Shown: positions 7,069-14,811, counted from the stretch's first letter. The stretch: 17,047 nt of DNA from Dehalococcoidia bacterium (GCA_009692985.1 SHYF01000014.1:1-17047), one strand, 5' to 3'. Program-made: numbers and translations. The notes: a model not told the origin generated them from the letters alone.

Positions 7069-7098
7069 AGCGTAGCATATCGTGTGGCGTTGAGTCAA
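7069..7098 (-). promoter_or_regulatory. Candidate promoter for the helicase gene
   Basis: On the - strand TTGACT (7098-7093) and TACGCT (7074-7069) are separated by 18 bp, with TG one base upstream of the -10 (TGCTACGCT). A start near 7062 gives a leader of about 63 nt. As at the PIG-L gene, the site sits between an element copy and the downstream gene. The -10 match is weak. Confidence 0.35.
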
Positions 7099-7105
7099 AA
7101 GCGAG

Positions 7106-7253
7106 TTAGCAGGGTGATGAGAAACTCCTTCGACCATCCCCCTACCCCCTTCCTGGCCAGGAAGGGGGGTGAAAACAAATCTGGGGGACACCCACAGCCC
7201 CCTGCCAGAAGGGCAATGCCTCTCTGGACTCCTCTGCTTCACCCGCCTGCTAT
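7106..7253 (+). repeat. Dispersed palindromic element, copy 6
   Basis: Forward copy between TTAG (7106-7109) and CTAT (7250-7253). The left terminus CAGGGTGATGAGAAACTCC is close to consensus. The right terminus (GCTTCACCCGCCTG) is diverged. It holds the best version of the central palindrome, a 24-bp perfect inverted repeat at 7145-7168 centred on CCTGGCCAGG, plus a degraded CTGGGGGACACCCACAG. The adjoining 7254-7294, up to the glycosyltransferase stop, contains only a possible GAAAAAACTC relic. Confidence 0.87.
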
Positions 7254-7294
7254 GTCTGAGGTGGCTTCGCGAAAAAACTCTCCCTGAACGGGCG

Positions 7295-8521
7295 CTACGA
7301 AAGCGCCAGGACGCCCAGCTCGGCATATACCTCCGCCACGCACCTGGCGGCTCCATCCCAGCTCATTTCCTGGGCCTGGGCATGGGCCTCTCTACCCATG
7401 CTCTGGCGCAATGCATCGTTGGCCAGCAGCACCTCCAGCCTGTCAGAGAAGGCATCGGGGCAGTGCCATGCCACCAGATATCCGGACCGGTTGTCCTTGA
7501 CGATGGCTTCAAGTCCAGGCACGCGGGATGCAACCACGGGAGTACCGCAGGCCATTGCCTCCAGTGCCACCAGGCCAAAGCTCTCGTAGTAGGAAGGTAC
7601 GACGCAAACATCCGCCGCCTGGTAGTAGAGGGGAAGCAGAGTATGTTCCACGCTGCCAAGGAACTCCACCTTGCTTTGCACATCCAACTTCCGAGCGACT
7701 CCATTCAGCCGGCGGTACTCCTCATCGTGCTCGTTGCCACCAGCCACCAGCAAGTGCACCCCCCTGGGCGTCTCCATGGACGCCAGGGTGTGCAACAGGA
7801 CCTCCAGCCCCTTTATGGGGTCCAGGCGACCCACGTAAAGAAGCATGTGGTGTCCGTTCAGGCCAAGCTGGTCCCGTGCCGCCCGCTGGTCGCCTGGCTT
7901 GAACAGGTCCAGGTCCACGCCTGGGTGCACCACCCGGACCTTCTTTTCATCAGCGTCGTACAGGCGTTGCAGGGCTCCTCTTTCGTGGGCAGTGGAGACG
8001 ATTATTCTGTCCACAGAGGCAACCACCTGCCGCTCGGATGCGCTCCGTGCGTCGGACTCCTTCTCGCCCGCCCTGGCCCGCGCCTTGATCTCCACCAGGG
8101 TGTGAAATGTGGTGACGTGAGGCGCACCCCACTCGCTGGCCAGGGCCTGCCCCACCAACCCCGATAGCCAGTAATGGGTGTGTACCATGGCATAGTTGAG
8201 GTTGTGTTTCTGCTGGTACGCCTTCACCTGCGCCATGAAACGCGGAAGATAGCGAAACAGGTCGTTCTTGGGGGCGCGTACGGGTCCTGCCCTCACATGG
8301 ATCACTCGGACATTTTCGTCAACGGTGACGAGCATTGGGTCATGGGAGTCGTGGACGCGGGTGTAGATGTCCACAAGGAAGCCCAGTCGCCCCAGTGTCT
8401 GAGCCAGCTGATGGAGGTATACGCTCATGCCTCCGGTGTCCTTGGAGCCTGGGCGGGCCAAAGGACAACCGTGCACGCTGATGAAGGCGATTCGCTGAGT
8501 TGACATGGAGTTGTTACCCAT
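7295..8521 (-). CDS. Family 4 glycosyltransferase, MshA / sucrose-phosphate-synthase-like
   Basis: A 408-residue GT-B fold glycosyltransferase using a nucleotide-sugar donor. Landmarks: KDTGGMSVYLHQLA (27-40), the MshA-like glycine loop; HTHYWLSG (114-121); TTFHTL (137-142); VHPGVDLDLF (198-207); GRLDPIKG (231-238); and the donor-site E-x7-E in ESFGLVALE (313-321), followed by AMACGTPVVAS. The closest named families are D-inositol-3-phosphate glycosyltransferase (MshA) and sucrose-phosphate synthase. The acceptor cannot be read from sequence. The gene starts 33 bases after the GNAT gene, so it probably belongs to the thrC-folE-GNAT transcription unit. The start may be the ATG at 8521 or the in-frame ATG at 8506, and neither has a convincing ribosome binding site. 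Confidence 0.9.
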   Translation of the reverse strand: MGNNSMSTQRIAFISVHGCPLARPGSKDTGGMSVYLHQLAQTLGRLGFLVDIYTRVHDSHDPMLVTVDENVRVIHVRAGPVRAPKNDLFRYLPRFMAQVKAYQQKHNLNYAMVHTHYWLSGLVGQALASEWGAPHVTTFHTLVEIKARARAGEKESDARSASERQVVASVDRIIVSTAHERGALQRLYDADEKKVRVVHPGVDLDLFKPGDQRAARDQLGLNGHHMLLYVGRLDPIKGLEVLLHTLASMETPRGVHLLVAGGNEHDEEYRRLNGVARKLDVQSKVEFLGSVEHTLLPLYYQAADVCVVPSYYESFGLVALEAMACGTPVVASRVPGLEAIVKDNRSGYLVAWHCPDAFSDRLEVLLANDALRQSMGREAHAQAQEMSWDGAARCVAEVYAELGVLALS

Positions 8522-8554
8522 TTCTAGTAAGATACCACATCAACACCAAAGGAT

Positions 8555-9532
8555 TCACCGCTGGATGGTCAACCGGTACAACTGAACATCCTTAGCTCCC
8601 AGGTCGTACTTGTATCGCTCGTTACCCCGGAGAAAGTCGAAGTAGCTGTTGCCATCTTCTATCGCCTGCTTCAGACACAATGCTTTCAATAGCAACCCTA
8701 CGCTGAGGGAACCGTACTCTGGATTGTATCCGCTGTTATACAGGAACCTGGTGCCGCCATAGTCAAAGCAGAGGGCGCTGGCAACCCGCTTGCCGGCAAC
8801 CTCCATAAAGAACAGCCGGAGTATGCCTGCCTTGGCCAGCTCCTGGCCCATGTGCCGAAAGAATCTCTCCCTCTCAGCTGTCATGAACACGGCCTTGTCC
8901 TGGCGGCTGTCCTTCATCAGGGTAAAAAAGTCCTCCAGTGCTCCATCCAGGGCCGAGGCGGCGGCCACTGTGTAGAAACGGTATGAGCCTTCACCTTCCA
9001 AGCGCCTCAGCTTGCGCCTCAGCTCGTGCCGGTCCTTCCCGCCCAGCAGCATGAGGTAGTCGTCCCAGGATGCGGGCAAGGCAATCCCCGGCGACACGTC
9101 CTCTGGCATTAGCTCCGTGGAGTAGCCGCGGGCCTTCGCCAGGTCTGGCAGGTAGCGAAGAGCGGCTGAGCTTGCTTGAAGTGAAACCAGGTCCATCTGC
9201 TTCCACGACTGCTCAACCAACGACTGGAACAGCAAGGGATACAGCTCGCCTTCCCGACCCGTCGCCATCACAAAGTCATGGTAGTCCCACAGATCTGTGC
9301 CGCCAAGGAACGTCATAGTGCCGTCTACCTGCATGAGAGGGGCAACACCCACCAGAGCGCCATCATCCCGCAGTGTGGTCAGTTTCAGCTCTGCCTGCCC
9401 ACCCATCTCCTCCCACCAGGTGCGATGCCACACAGGGGTCTGGAAAACTGCATGGGCGGTGCACTGGGGCAGCAGCGCATCCCACTCAGCCCAGAGCGGA
9501 CAGAACCCCTCCTGTGCTACTTTCAAAGTCAT
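8555..9532 (-). CDS. GNAT_6 / BioF2-like (CelD-type) acyltransferase
   Basis: A 325-residue protein resembling the GNAT_6 (BioF2-like, CelD/FemAB-related) acetyltransferases often found with envelope polysaccharide genes. Supporting features are the N-terminal FQTPVWHRTWWEEMGG, the basic helix DRHELRRKLRRLEGEG, and the second GNAT half with RFLYNSGYNPEYGSLSVG and the family-typical YFDFLRGNERYKYDLGA near the C-terminus. The frame is open 42 codons further upstream inside folE. The ATG at 9532 is preferred because it overlaps the folE TGA as ATGA, the usual coupling arrangement, and the conserved part starts there. The acyl donor and acceptor are unknown. The following GT4 gene suggests the two modify the same sugar-containing product. 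Confidence 0.85.
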   Translation of the reverse strand: MTLKVAQEGFCPLWAEWDALLPQCTAHAVFQTPVWHRTWWEEMGGQAELKLTTLRDDGALVGVAPLMQVDGTMTFLGGTDLWDYHDFVMATGREGELYPLLFQSLVEQSWKQMDLVSLQASSAALRYLPDLAKARGYSTELMPEDVSPGIALPASWDDYLMLLGGKDRHELRRKLRRLEGEGSYRFYTVAAASALDGALEDFFTLMKDSRQDKAVFMTAERERFFRHMGQELAKAGILRLFFMEVAGKRVASALCFDYGGTRFLYNSGYNPEYGSLSVGLLLKALCLKQAIEDGNSYFDFLRGNERYKYDLGAKDVQLYRLTIQR

Positions 9533-10095
9533 ACGGCGCTCCCCGCAAGCACGGTCAGGATTTCTCTGCGGGCCAGGGACCCTCTGCGGAATGTGCCGCG
9601 GATGGCGGATGTAACGACCTGAGCGCCAGGCTTCTGCACACCCCTCATGCTCATGCACAAGTGCTCCGCTTTCAGCACCACGGCTACACCTTCAGCCTGA
9701 AGAGCGGAGAACATGGTATCGGCCATCTGGGCCGTAAGCCGCTCTTGCAGCTGAGGCCGGTGGGCCAGCACGTCCAAAGCCCTGACCATCTTGCTAATGC
9801 CCACCACCCTGCTGGTAGGCAAGTAGCCTATATGAGCTGAGCCGAAAAAGGGAAGAAGGTGATGCTCGCACATGGAGTAAAAGGCTATGTCTTTTAGAAT
9901 CACTAGGTCATGGTGGCCCTCTTCAACGCCCGCCATAAGCTCTTGTGCCGGGTCCTGGTCTATTCCAGCGAATAGCTCCCGGTACATCTCCGCCACACGC
10001 TGGGGTGTCCCCTTTAGTCCCGGGCGCAGTGGATCTTCTCCTATCAGGCGCAGGATGTCCGCTACGGCATTCTCAACTGTTTTCTCTTGAATCAA
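9529..10095 (-). CDS. folE: GTP cyclohydrolase I (type IA)
   Basis: Converts GTP to 7,8-dihydroneopterin triphosphate, the entry to tetrahydrofolate and other pterins. The 188-residue product has LRPGLKGTPQRVAEMY (23-38), MCEHHLLPF with zinc ligands Cys76 and His79, HIGYLP, VVGISKMVRAL, RPQLQERLT (113-121), and HLCMSMRGV with the third ligand Cys147. The Cys76-Cys147 spacing of 71 equals the E. coli Cys110-Cys181 spacing. No ATG or GTG lies near the expected N-terminus. TTG at 10095 gives normal length and has AAAGG 10 bases upstream, overlapping the thrC stop. An in-frame extension to 10248 lies inside thrC and looks unlike FolE. The downstream end overlaps the GNAT gene as ATGA. Confidence 0.94.
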   Translation of the reverse strand: MIQEKTVENAVADILRLIGEDPLRPGLKGTPQRVAEMYRELFAGIDQDPAQELMAGVEEGHHDLVILKDIAFYSMCEHHLLPFFGSAHIGYLPTSRVVGISKMVRALDVLAHRPQLQERLTAQMADTMFSALQAEGVAVVLKAEHLCMSMRGVQKPGAQVVTSAIRGTFRRGSLARREILTVLAGSAV

Positions 10096-10109
10096 CTTGT
10101 ATCTGCCTT

Positions 10110-11201
10110 TCAGGGAACGGCTGCCTGGGTTATTGCTTCCTCCACCGCGCTCAGTTGTGCAGCTATCTCCCTGGGCAGCGCAACGGCGTGTTGGGAGGCC
10201 AACTCCGGGTCTTTGAGGCCGGTACCGGTGATGACGCACACGGCACACTTATTTCTGAGGTCCAGGCCACCCCTGACCAGCTTTACCAGCCCTGCCACGG
10301 AGGCGGCTGATGCCGGCTCGCAGAAGACACCTTCACGGCTAGCCATCAGCCTGTAGGCGGCCAGGATCTCCTGGTCGCTCACCATGTCTATGCGTCCGCC
10401 GGACTCGTCCCGGGCTGCCACAGCGCCCTGCCAGCTTGCCGGGTTGCCAATTCGAATTGCCGAGGCGATGGTTGTTGGATGGGCGATGGGCACGCCCCGC
10501 ACAATAGGCGCAGCTCCCTCTGCTTGAAAGCCCATCATCATTGGCCGTCCGTTAGCTTTGCCAAGATCGAAGTACTGGCGGAAGCCCAGCCAGTATGCTG
10601 TTATGTTACCAGCGTTTCCAACTGGAATAAACAGGTAGTCTGGCGCCGCGCCCAGGGCGTCCACCACCTCAAAAGCGGCTGTCTTTTGACCTTGTATGCG
10701 GTGCGGGTTCAGCGAGTTCACCAGGGTGATTGGATGAGTGTTGGCCAGGGTTCTCACCAGCTCCAGGGCCTGGTCAAAGTTGCCATCAACTGCCAGAATC
10801 TCGGCTCCGTGGGCCATGGCCTGGGCAAGCTTGCCTGTGGCTATGTTCCCTTTAGGGACCAGGACAATAGTCCTGAGCCCACAATATGCGCCATAGGCCG
10901 CTGCGGAGGCGCTGGTATTGCCAGTGGAAGCGCAGATGATTGATTTGCTTCCGGCCTCCATTGCTTTAGCCACTGCCACTACCATGCCACGGTCTTTGAA
11001 CGATCCCGTAGGGTTGCACCCTTCCAGCTTGAAGTATAGCTCTCTACAGCCAATCTCCTGGGATAGGTAGCGGGAGCGCACCAAGGGCGTGCTCCCCTCG
11101 CCGAGGCTGATAATTGGAGTAGCCTCGGTAACTGGCAGGTGCTCCCTGTATCGCTCCAAGACTCCACGATTTGCTGTAAGGCTGTGCGCTTCGCTATACA
11201 C
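10110..11201 (-). CDS. thrC: Threonine synthase
   Basis: PLP enzyme converting O-phosphohomoserine to threonine. In the 363-residue protein one sees LGEGSTPL (33-40), the Schiff-base lysine Lys69 in PTGSFKDRG, the substrate loop ASTGNTSASAAAYGA, IPVGNAGNITAYW, and a C-terminal EPASAASVAGL plus VITGTGLKD. The N-terminal ERYREHLPV is typical of the family. The start codon is GTG (11201), preceded by CAGGAAAAG. It follows hom on the same strand, so two consecutive threonine-pathway steps are adjacent, with an element copy between them. folE begins 14 bases after its TGA. Confidence 0.96.
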   Translation of the reverse strand: MYSEAHSLTANRGVLERYREHLPVTEATPIISLGEGSTPLVRSRYLSQEIGCRELYFKLEGCNPTGSFKDRGMVVAVAKAMEAGSKSIICASTGNTSASAAAYGAYCGLRTIVLVPKGNIATGKLAQAMAHGAEILAVDGNFDQALELVRTLANTHPITLVNSLNPHRIQGQKTAAFEVVDALGAAPDYLFIPVGNAGNITAYWLGFRQYFDLGKANGRPMMMGFQAEGAAPIVRGVPIAHPTTIASAIRIGNPASWQGAVAARDESGGRIDMVSDQEILAAYRLMASREGVFCEPASAASVAGLVKLVRGGLDLRNKCAVCVITGTGLKDPELASQHAVALPREIAAQLSAVEEAITQAAVP

Positions 11202-11240
11202 TGGCTTTTCCTGAGTCCTCTTCCCTTGCCGGGATAACAG

Positions 11241-11427
11241 CTACCAGAGTGATGAACCCCGACACGTCGGGGCTACCATCCCCCTGACCCCCTTTCCTTC
11301 GCTACGCTCAAGGACAGGCTCTAGCCAGGAAGGGGGTGAAAAGGATATCTGGGGGATACCCCCCAGTCCCCCACCAGAGTCCCGACAGGTCGGGACTCTG
11401 GACTCCCCGATTTCAGCAGCCCGCTAT
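11241..11427 (+). repeat. Dispersed palindromic element, copy 7 (longest, with inserted palindromes)
   Basis: Forward copy between CTAC (11241-11244) and CTAT (11424-11427), lying in the hom-thrC gap. Termini are CAGAGTGATGAA and TTTCAGCAGCCCG. It carries extra palindromes: CCCCGACACGTCGGGG (11257-11272), CCTTCGCTACGCTCAAGG (11296-11313), the CTGGGGGATACCCCCCAG block, and a 28-nt hairpin with a 12-13 bp perfect stem at 11374-11401. That hairpin occupies the place of the usual GGGGC/GCCCC hairpin. The right edge forms the hom stop codon. Confidence 0.88.
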
Positions 11428-12728
11428 GTCCACTGCTCCACGCGGATGACGTTGCTCACATCCCGCACCACCCCAAATGTCTCCATCTGGTGGACCGCCT
11501 GGCGTATGTGTGCCTCCTTGGCCGGATGTGTCATTACTACTATCTCCGCCGTCTGTCTGGCCGCGTCCGCGTTCTTCTGGATTACCGAGGCAATGCTGAT
11601 GTCCAGGTCTCCCAGGACTTTGGCTATCTGCGCCAGCACACCCGCACGATCCGACACAGTAAGCCTGGCGTAGTACTGGGTTATCATCTCTTCCATTGGT
11701 AAGATGCGCAGACCGCCATCCACGGTTCCACTACGGGCGGGGCCGCGTCTAGAGGCAATGCTACGAGCAACCTCAAGGATATCACCTATCACGGCGCTGG
11801 CAGTGGGACGGGGGCCGGCACCCTGGCCGTGGAAAACAACGCGACCCACGAGGTCGCCCTCGATTTCCACGGCGTTTAGCACACCATCCACCTTAGAAAG
11901 CAGGTGCTCGTTGGGCACCATGGCTGGATGTACGCGCAGGGACAGGCCATCACCGATGCGCCGGGCGATGGCCAGAAGCTTGATGGTATAGCCAAGCTCT
12001 TGGGCGTACAGAAAGTCCCGGGCCGTAAGCTTGGATATGCCTTCCGTGTAAACGTCGCTCACCGCCACTTTGGTATGAAAGGCCAGGGCAGCCACTATGG
12101 CCAGCTTGAAGGCGGCATCCACGCCTTCGATGTCTTTAGCGGGGTCGGCCTCGGCGTAGCCCAACTCCTGGGCACGGCGCAACGCCACCTGAAAATCCAT
12201 GCCCTCCTGGGACATCTTAGTCAGAATGTAGTTGGTGGTCCCGTTGATTATTGCATGCACAGATGTGATTTCGTTGGCCAGCAGGTCCTTTTGGAGGGGA
12301 CCAATGATGGGAATGCCTCCCCCTACGCTGGCCTCATATAGCAGGTTTACCCCATGCTCTTCTGCTAACCGGATAAGCTCGGGCCCGTGATTGGCCATCA
12401 CTTCCTTGTTTGCCGTCACGGCATGTTTTCCCTGGGCAATAGCGGTGCGAAGGTAATCAGTTGCGGGCTTTACGCCACCGAGGAGCTCCACAACTACGTC
12501 CACCTGAGGGTTGTTCAAAATGTCAGCGGGGTTTGTAGTCAAGAGCCGCGGCGGCACCACCGAATCCCTGGGCTTGGCCATATCCTTCACCAGCACGCTG
12601 CACAGGAATAGGGGTCGGCCGGCTTTCTGGGAGAGGCGCTCCGATTTTTGGATAAGCATCCGCGCAACCTCTGCCCCTACGACGCCCAGGCCCAGGAGAC
12701 CTATGCCTATCTTGCCGTCTTTGTCCAT
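11424..12728 (-). CDS. hom: Homoserine dehydrogenase with C-terminal ACT domain
   Basis: Reduces aspartate semialdehyde to homoserine with NAD(P)H, the branch point to threonine and methionine. The 434-residue protein has the Rossmann GLLGLGVVG (10-18), VTANKEVMANHG, YEASVGGGIPII, NGTTNYILTKM, the catalytic-region YAEADPAKDIEGVDAAFKL, and a C-terminal ACT domain (about 355-430, beginning YYARLTVSDRAGVLAQI) of the kind that mediates threonine feedback. It is monofunctional, with no aspartokinase domain. The ATG at 12728 has no strong ribosome binding site. The TAG stop lies in the CTAT edge of the element at 11241-11427. thrC follows on the same strand. Confidence 0.97.
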   Translation of the reverse strand: MDKDGKIGIGLLGLGVVGAEVARMLIQKSERLSQKAGRPLFLCSVLVKDMAKPRDSVVPPRLLTTNPADILNNPQVDVVVELLGGVKPATDYLRTAIAQGKHAVTANKEVMANHGPELIRLAEEHGVNLLYEASVGGGIPIIGPLQKDLLANEITSVHAIINGTTNYILTKMSQEGMDFQVALRRAQELGYAEADPAKDIEGVDAAFKLAIVAALAFHTKVAVSDVYTEGISKLTARDFLYAQELGYTIKLLAIARRIGDGLSLRVHPAMVPNEHLLSKVDGVLNAVEIEGDLVGRVVFHGQGAGPRPTASAVIGDILEVARSIASRRGPARSGTVDGGLRILPMEEMITQYYARLTVSDRAGVLAQIAKVLGDLDISIASVIQKNADAARQTAEIVVMTHPAKEAHIRQAVHQMETFGVVRDVSNVIRVEQWT

Positions 12729-12787
12729 GGATACACCGGATTCGGCGCGGACACTAGCCCAGAACCGCCTCGATTGTATGACTGTGG

Positions 12788-12820
12788 CCCACTGGACTCA
12801 CATGTTTCAGCGGTTGCTAG
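12788..12820 (+). repeat. Relic of the dispersed element (right end only)
   Basis: The stretch CCACTGGACTCACATGTTTC followed by AGCGGTTGCTAG aligns with the right end of full copies (CTCTGGACTCCCATTTTTC then AGCAGCCTGCTAG), including the terminal CTAG. Nothing to its left resembles the rest of the element, so it is a solo end or a heavily decayed copy. It lies in the 134-bp gap between the foldase gene and hom. No other feature is convincing in that gap. Confidence 0.6.
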
Positions 12821-12862
12821 CGAGGCCCGCGCAACGCCATTATGACATGACGCCGCCGTGCT

Positions 12863-13915
12863 CTATTGTGCCTGGGGAGTCGGGGCAGGGATGAGCTCTC
12901 GAACCTTATCGATCACCCATCCATACTCCAAAGACCCAAAGTTCACTTTGATATCGTTCTTAGAGGGGTCAAACTGTTGGTCCATCCACTTCTCCAGAAC
13001 CCGCGTCTTCAACAAGTTACGCATATTCTGGCTGACCTCCCTGAGTTCCGGCCCGGCTGTGACCTTGATAAAGTAGGTGTCCGGAGGATTTGAGACAGGA
13101 TCGCTGACTTTATCCCGCTCAATAACAAAGAGGGTGGAGTCCAGCAAAGGAAATGCCTCCTTGGGGACCCAACCGACCACTCCGTTGTCATCAGCATATG
13201 AGTCGGCCACCGAATAGACTCTGGCCAGACGGTCAAACTCCTCGCCGCCCGTCAGTCCCTTCTGCACATTCGACACAGCAGTGTCGTCCTTAACACGGAT
13301 CCAGTTGGCAAACACCTGCTCCTGTACCCCGGGAATCTGTTCCGAAAGTATCTCCAGAAGCTTCTCGCGAAGGAGGCTGCGCCGCACTATCTCCCGGTAA
13401 TCACTACTGGAGAACTTGGTAGTGTCCAGGTAGCGGCGCAGGTTTTCCTTGTACTCTCGCTCCAGTGCCTCTGGGTCGGTCTGTTGCCCCGCTTTAGGCG
13501 CTGGGTAGTGACGGCTGCGGACCTCCGCATCCACCTCGTCCTGGGTGACTGTAATGCCCAGCTCAGGCGCCCGCTGCACAATCAACTCCTCGCTCAGCAT
13601 GTTATTCACTATCTGAAGAGGCAATGTGCTCAGGTCTGGCTGCCCTCCGCTTGAGCCTAAATAGGCAGCAGCAAATGCCTTGGATACCTTTGCCACCTCG
13701 CCCAGAGAGTGCTTGACTCCGTTAACCTCAACGGCAGTGCGACGGGGTGGAGCTACAAAGGTGGCATAGTAGCCGTAGGCTGGTATGGCAAGAATCACGA
13801 AGATTACGACGCCCGCAAAAGCAAGCACCCACCTCTGCTGCTGATGCTCCCGTTCCCGGCGCACAGCTTGTCTTCTTCTAACGGGTCGGACTTCTCGTGG
13901 TTCACGCGTGGTCAT
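12863..13915 (-). CDS. Membrane-anchored SurA/PpiC-type peptidyl-prolyl isomerase (foldase)
   Basis: A 350-residue protein with a very basic cytoplasmic N-terminus (about 1-28), one transmembrane anchor (about 29-51), and an extracytoplasmic part. That part has a SurA-like N-terminal chaperone region (VNGVKHSLGEVAKVSKAF, NMLSEELIVQRAPELGITVT) and a parvulin/PpiC domain (about 215-300: EEFDRLARVYSVADSYADDNGVVGWVP, ERDKVSDPV, YFIKVTAGPE). It likely helps exported proteins fold, like PrsA-type foldases. It lacks a lipobox, so it is anchored by the helix. The ATG at 13915 has no obvious ribosome binding site. It follows rpsR by 82 bases in which nothing else is seen. Catalytic residues of the PpiC domain cannot be confirmed by eye. 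Confidence 0.88.
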   Translation of the reverse strand: MTTREPREVRPVRRRQAVRREREHQQQRWVLAFAGVVIFVILAIPAYGYYATFVAPPRRTAVEVNGVKHSLGEVAKVSKAFAAAYLGSSGGQPDLSTLPLQIVNNMLSEELIVQRAPELGITVTQDEVDAEVRSRHYPAPKAGQQTDPEALEREYKENLRRYLDTTKFSSSDYREIVRRSLLREKLLEILSEQIPGVQEQVFANWIRVKDDTAVSNVQKGLTGGEEFDRLARVYSVADSYADDNGVVGWVPKEAFPLLDSTLFVIERDKVSDPVSNPPDTYFIKVTAGPELREVSQNMRNLLKTRVLEKWMDQQFDPSKNDIKVNFGSLEYGWVIDKVRELIPAPTPQAQ

Positions 13916-13997
13916 TGGTACAGGTCACAGCAGCCGGCAATAAGAAAACAGGGAAAGCGACTATGCGCGGTCTCTAGAACAGGGCATATGTCCTGAC

Positions 13998-14312
13998 TTA
14001 CCGATCACCATACACAGGCCGGTCCACATAGCCCCCCGCCGCCAGGATGTGGTCGGGCGTATATGGCAGTAAGGCCAGATGCCTGGCGCGCTTCACTGCC
14101 AGGGCTAAACCTCGCTGATGTGTGGCGCAGTTGCCCGTCCTTCGGCGCCCCTCTATGCGCCCCCGCTCAGGAGAAACGTAGCGCCGCAAGCGAGTAACGT
14201 CCTTATAGTCTATGAACGTCACCTTGTCAACGCAGAAGTAACACACCTTCCGCCGTGTGAAATACCTTGGCTTTCCCTCTCTTCGGAGAGGGGGCCTTGC
14301 TCTACTGTTCAT
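13998..14312 (-). CDS. rpsR: 30S ribosomal protein S18 (cysteine-containing form)
   Basis: Small-subunit ribosomal protein that pairs with S6 on 16S rRNA. The 104-residue protein has the family core [21 protein letters not shown] followed by [25 protein letters not shown]. It is longer than minimal S18 because of a basic N-terminus and a C-terminal tail ([20 protein letters not shown]). Cys24, Cys27, Cys62 and His65 (CxxC...CxxH) form a likely zinc site, as in zinc-binding S18 versions. The ATG is preceded by TAGGAG nine bases upstream. It follows ssb directly on the same strand. The gene for L9 (rplI), a common next gene, is absent here. Confidence 0.96.
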   Translation of the reverse strand: MNSRARPPLRREGKPRYFTRRKVCYFCVDKVTFIDYKDVTRLRRYVSPERGRIEGRRRTGNCATHQRGLALAVKRARHLALLPYTPDHILAAGGYVDRPVYGDR

Positions 14313-14359
14313 TCTCTATTACTCCTACCTTGTAAGGTTGTATTCGGAACCACCGTAGA

Positions 14360-14773
14360 CTAGAAGGGAAGGTCATCCGCCTCTACCGTTCCACCTGGCT
14401 CCTGGCCAGGCTCCCCTCCGGATTCTGCCGCCTGGCCCCCTTGCTGGCGGTCCAGAAAAATTATGCGGTCAGCAACAATCTCGTTGACGAACCCGGTCTT
14501 GCCGTTCTGTCCTTCCCAGCTCCGGCTGTGGAGCCGGCCTTCCACGTATGCTTTGCGGCCTTTGGCCAGGTACTGGTTACACAACTCAGCCAACTGGTTC
14601 CAGGCTACGATAGTGAACCATTCGGTATCCTGGTGGCGCTCTCCATCCTGAGAAGTGTATCCTCTGGTGGTGGCCATGCGGAAAGATGTGACGGCACTGC
14701 CGTTGGGCGTGTAGCGCATCTCCGGGTCAGTGCCCAGGTTGCCTATCACCATCATCTTGTTCAGCCCAACCAT
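14360..14773 (-). CDS. ssb: Single-stranded DNA-binding protein
   Basis: Binds single-stranded DNA in replication, repair and recombination. The 137-residue protein has the OB fold (LNKMMVIGNLGTDPEMRYTPNG, FRMATTR, DTEWFTIVAWNQLAELCNQYLAKGRKAYVEGRL), a Gly/Glu/Gln-rich linker, and the acidic C-terminal tip DDLPF that recruits partner proteins. The ATG at 14773 is preceded by AAGGAG with an 8-base gap. It sits between rpsF and rpsR, the classical order, but is separated from rpsF by an element copy, so independent expression or read-through is possible. Confidence 0.97.
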   Translation of the reverse strand: MVGLNKMMVIGNLGTDPEMRYTPNGSAVTSFRMATTRGYTSQDGERHQDTEWFTIVAWNQLAELCNQYLAKGRKAYVEGRLHSRSWEGQNGKTGFVNEIVADRIIFLDRQQGGQAAESGGEPGQEPGGTVEADDLPF

Positions 14774-14811
14774 GACCTGCTCTCCTTCCAGCGTTCAACC
14801 ACCCTGCCCGC

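Noticed and set aside
7263..7285. GCGAAAAAACTCTCCC as another element relic next to copy 6
   Set aside because: Resemblance to a left end (GCGGAAAAACTCTTTC) covers about 12 bases only and could be chance.
7169..8167. + strand open frame (332 codons) opposite the glycosyltransferase
   Set aside because: Its first part is translated repeat DNA and the rest is antisense to a gene with clear GT4 motifs.
9533..9658. Upstream in-frame extension of the GNAT gene
   Set aside because: It lies inside folE, is rich in Arg/Pro/His without conservation features, and the ATGA junction gives a better start.
12773..12778. TACAAT (- strand) as a -10 box for hom
   Set aside because: The position suits a start about 38 nt before the ATG, but the -35 region (GTGAGT) matches only three bases and lies in the element relic.
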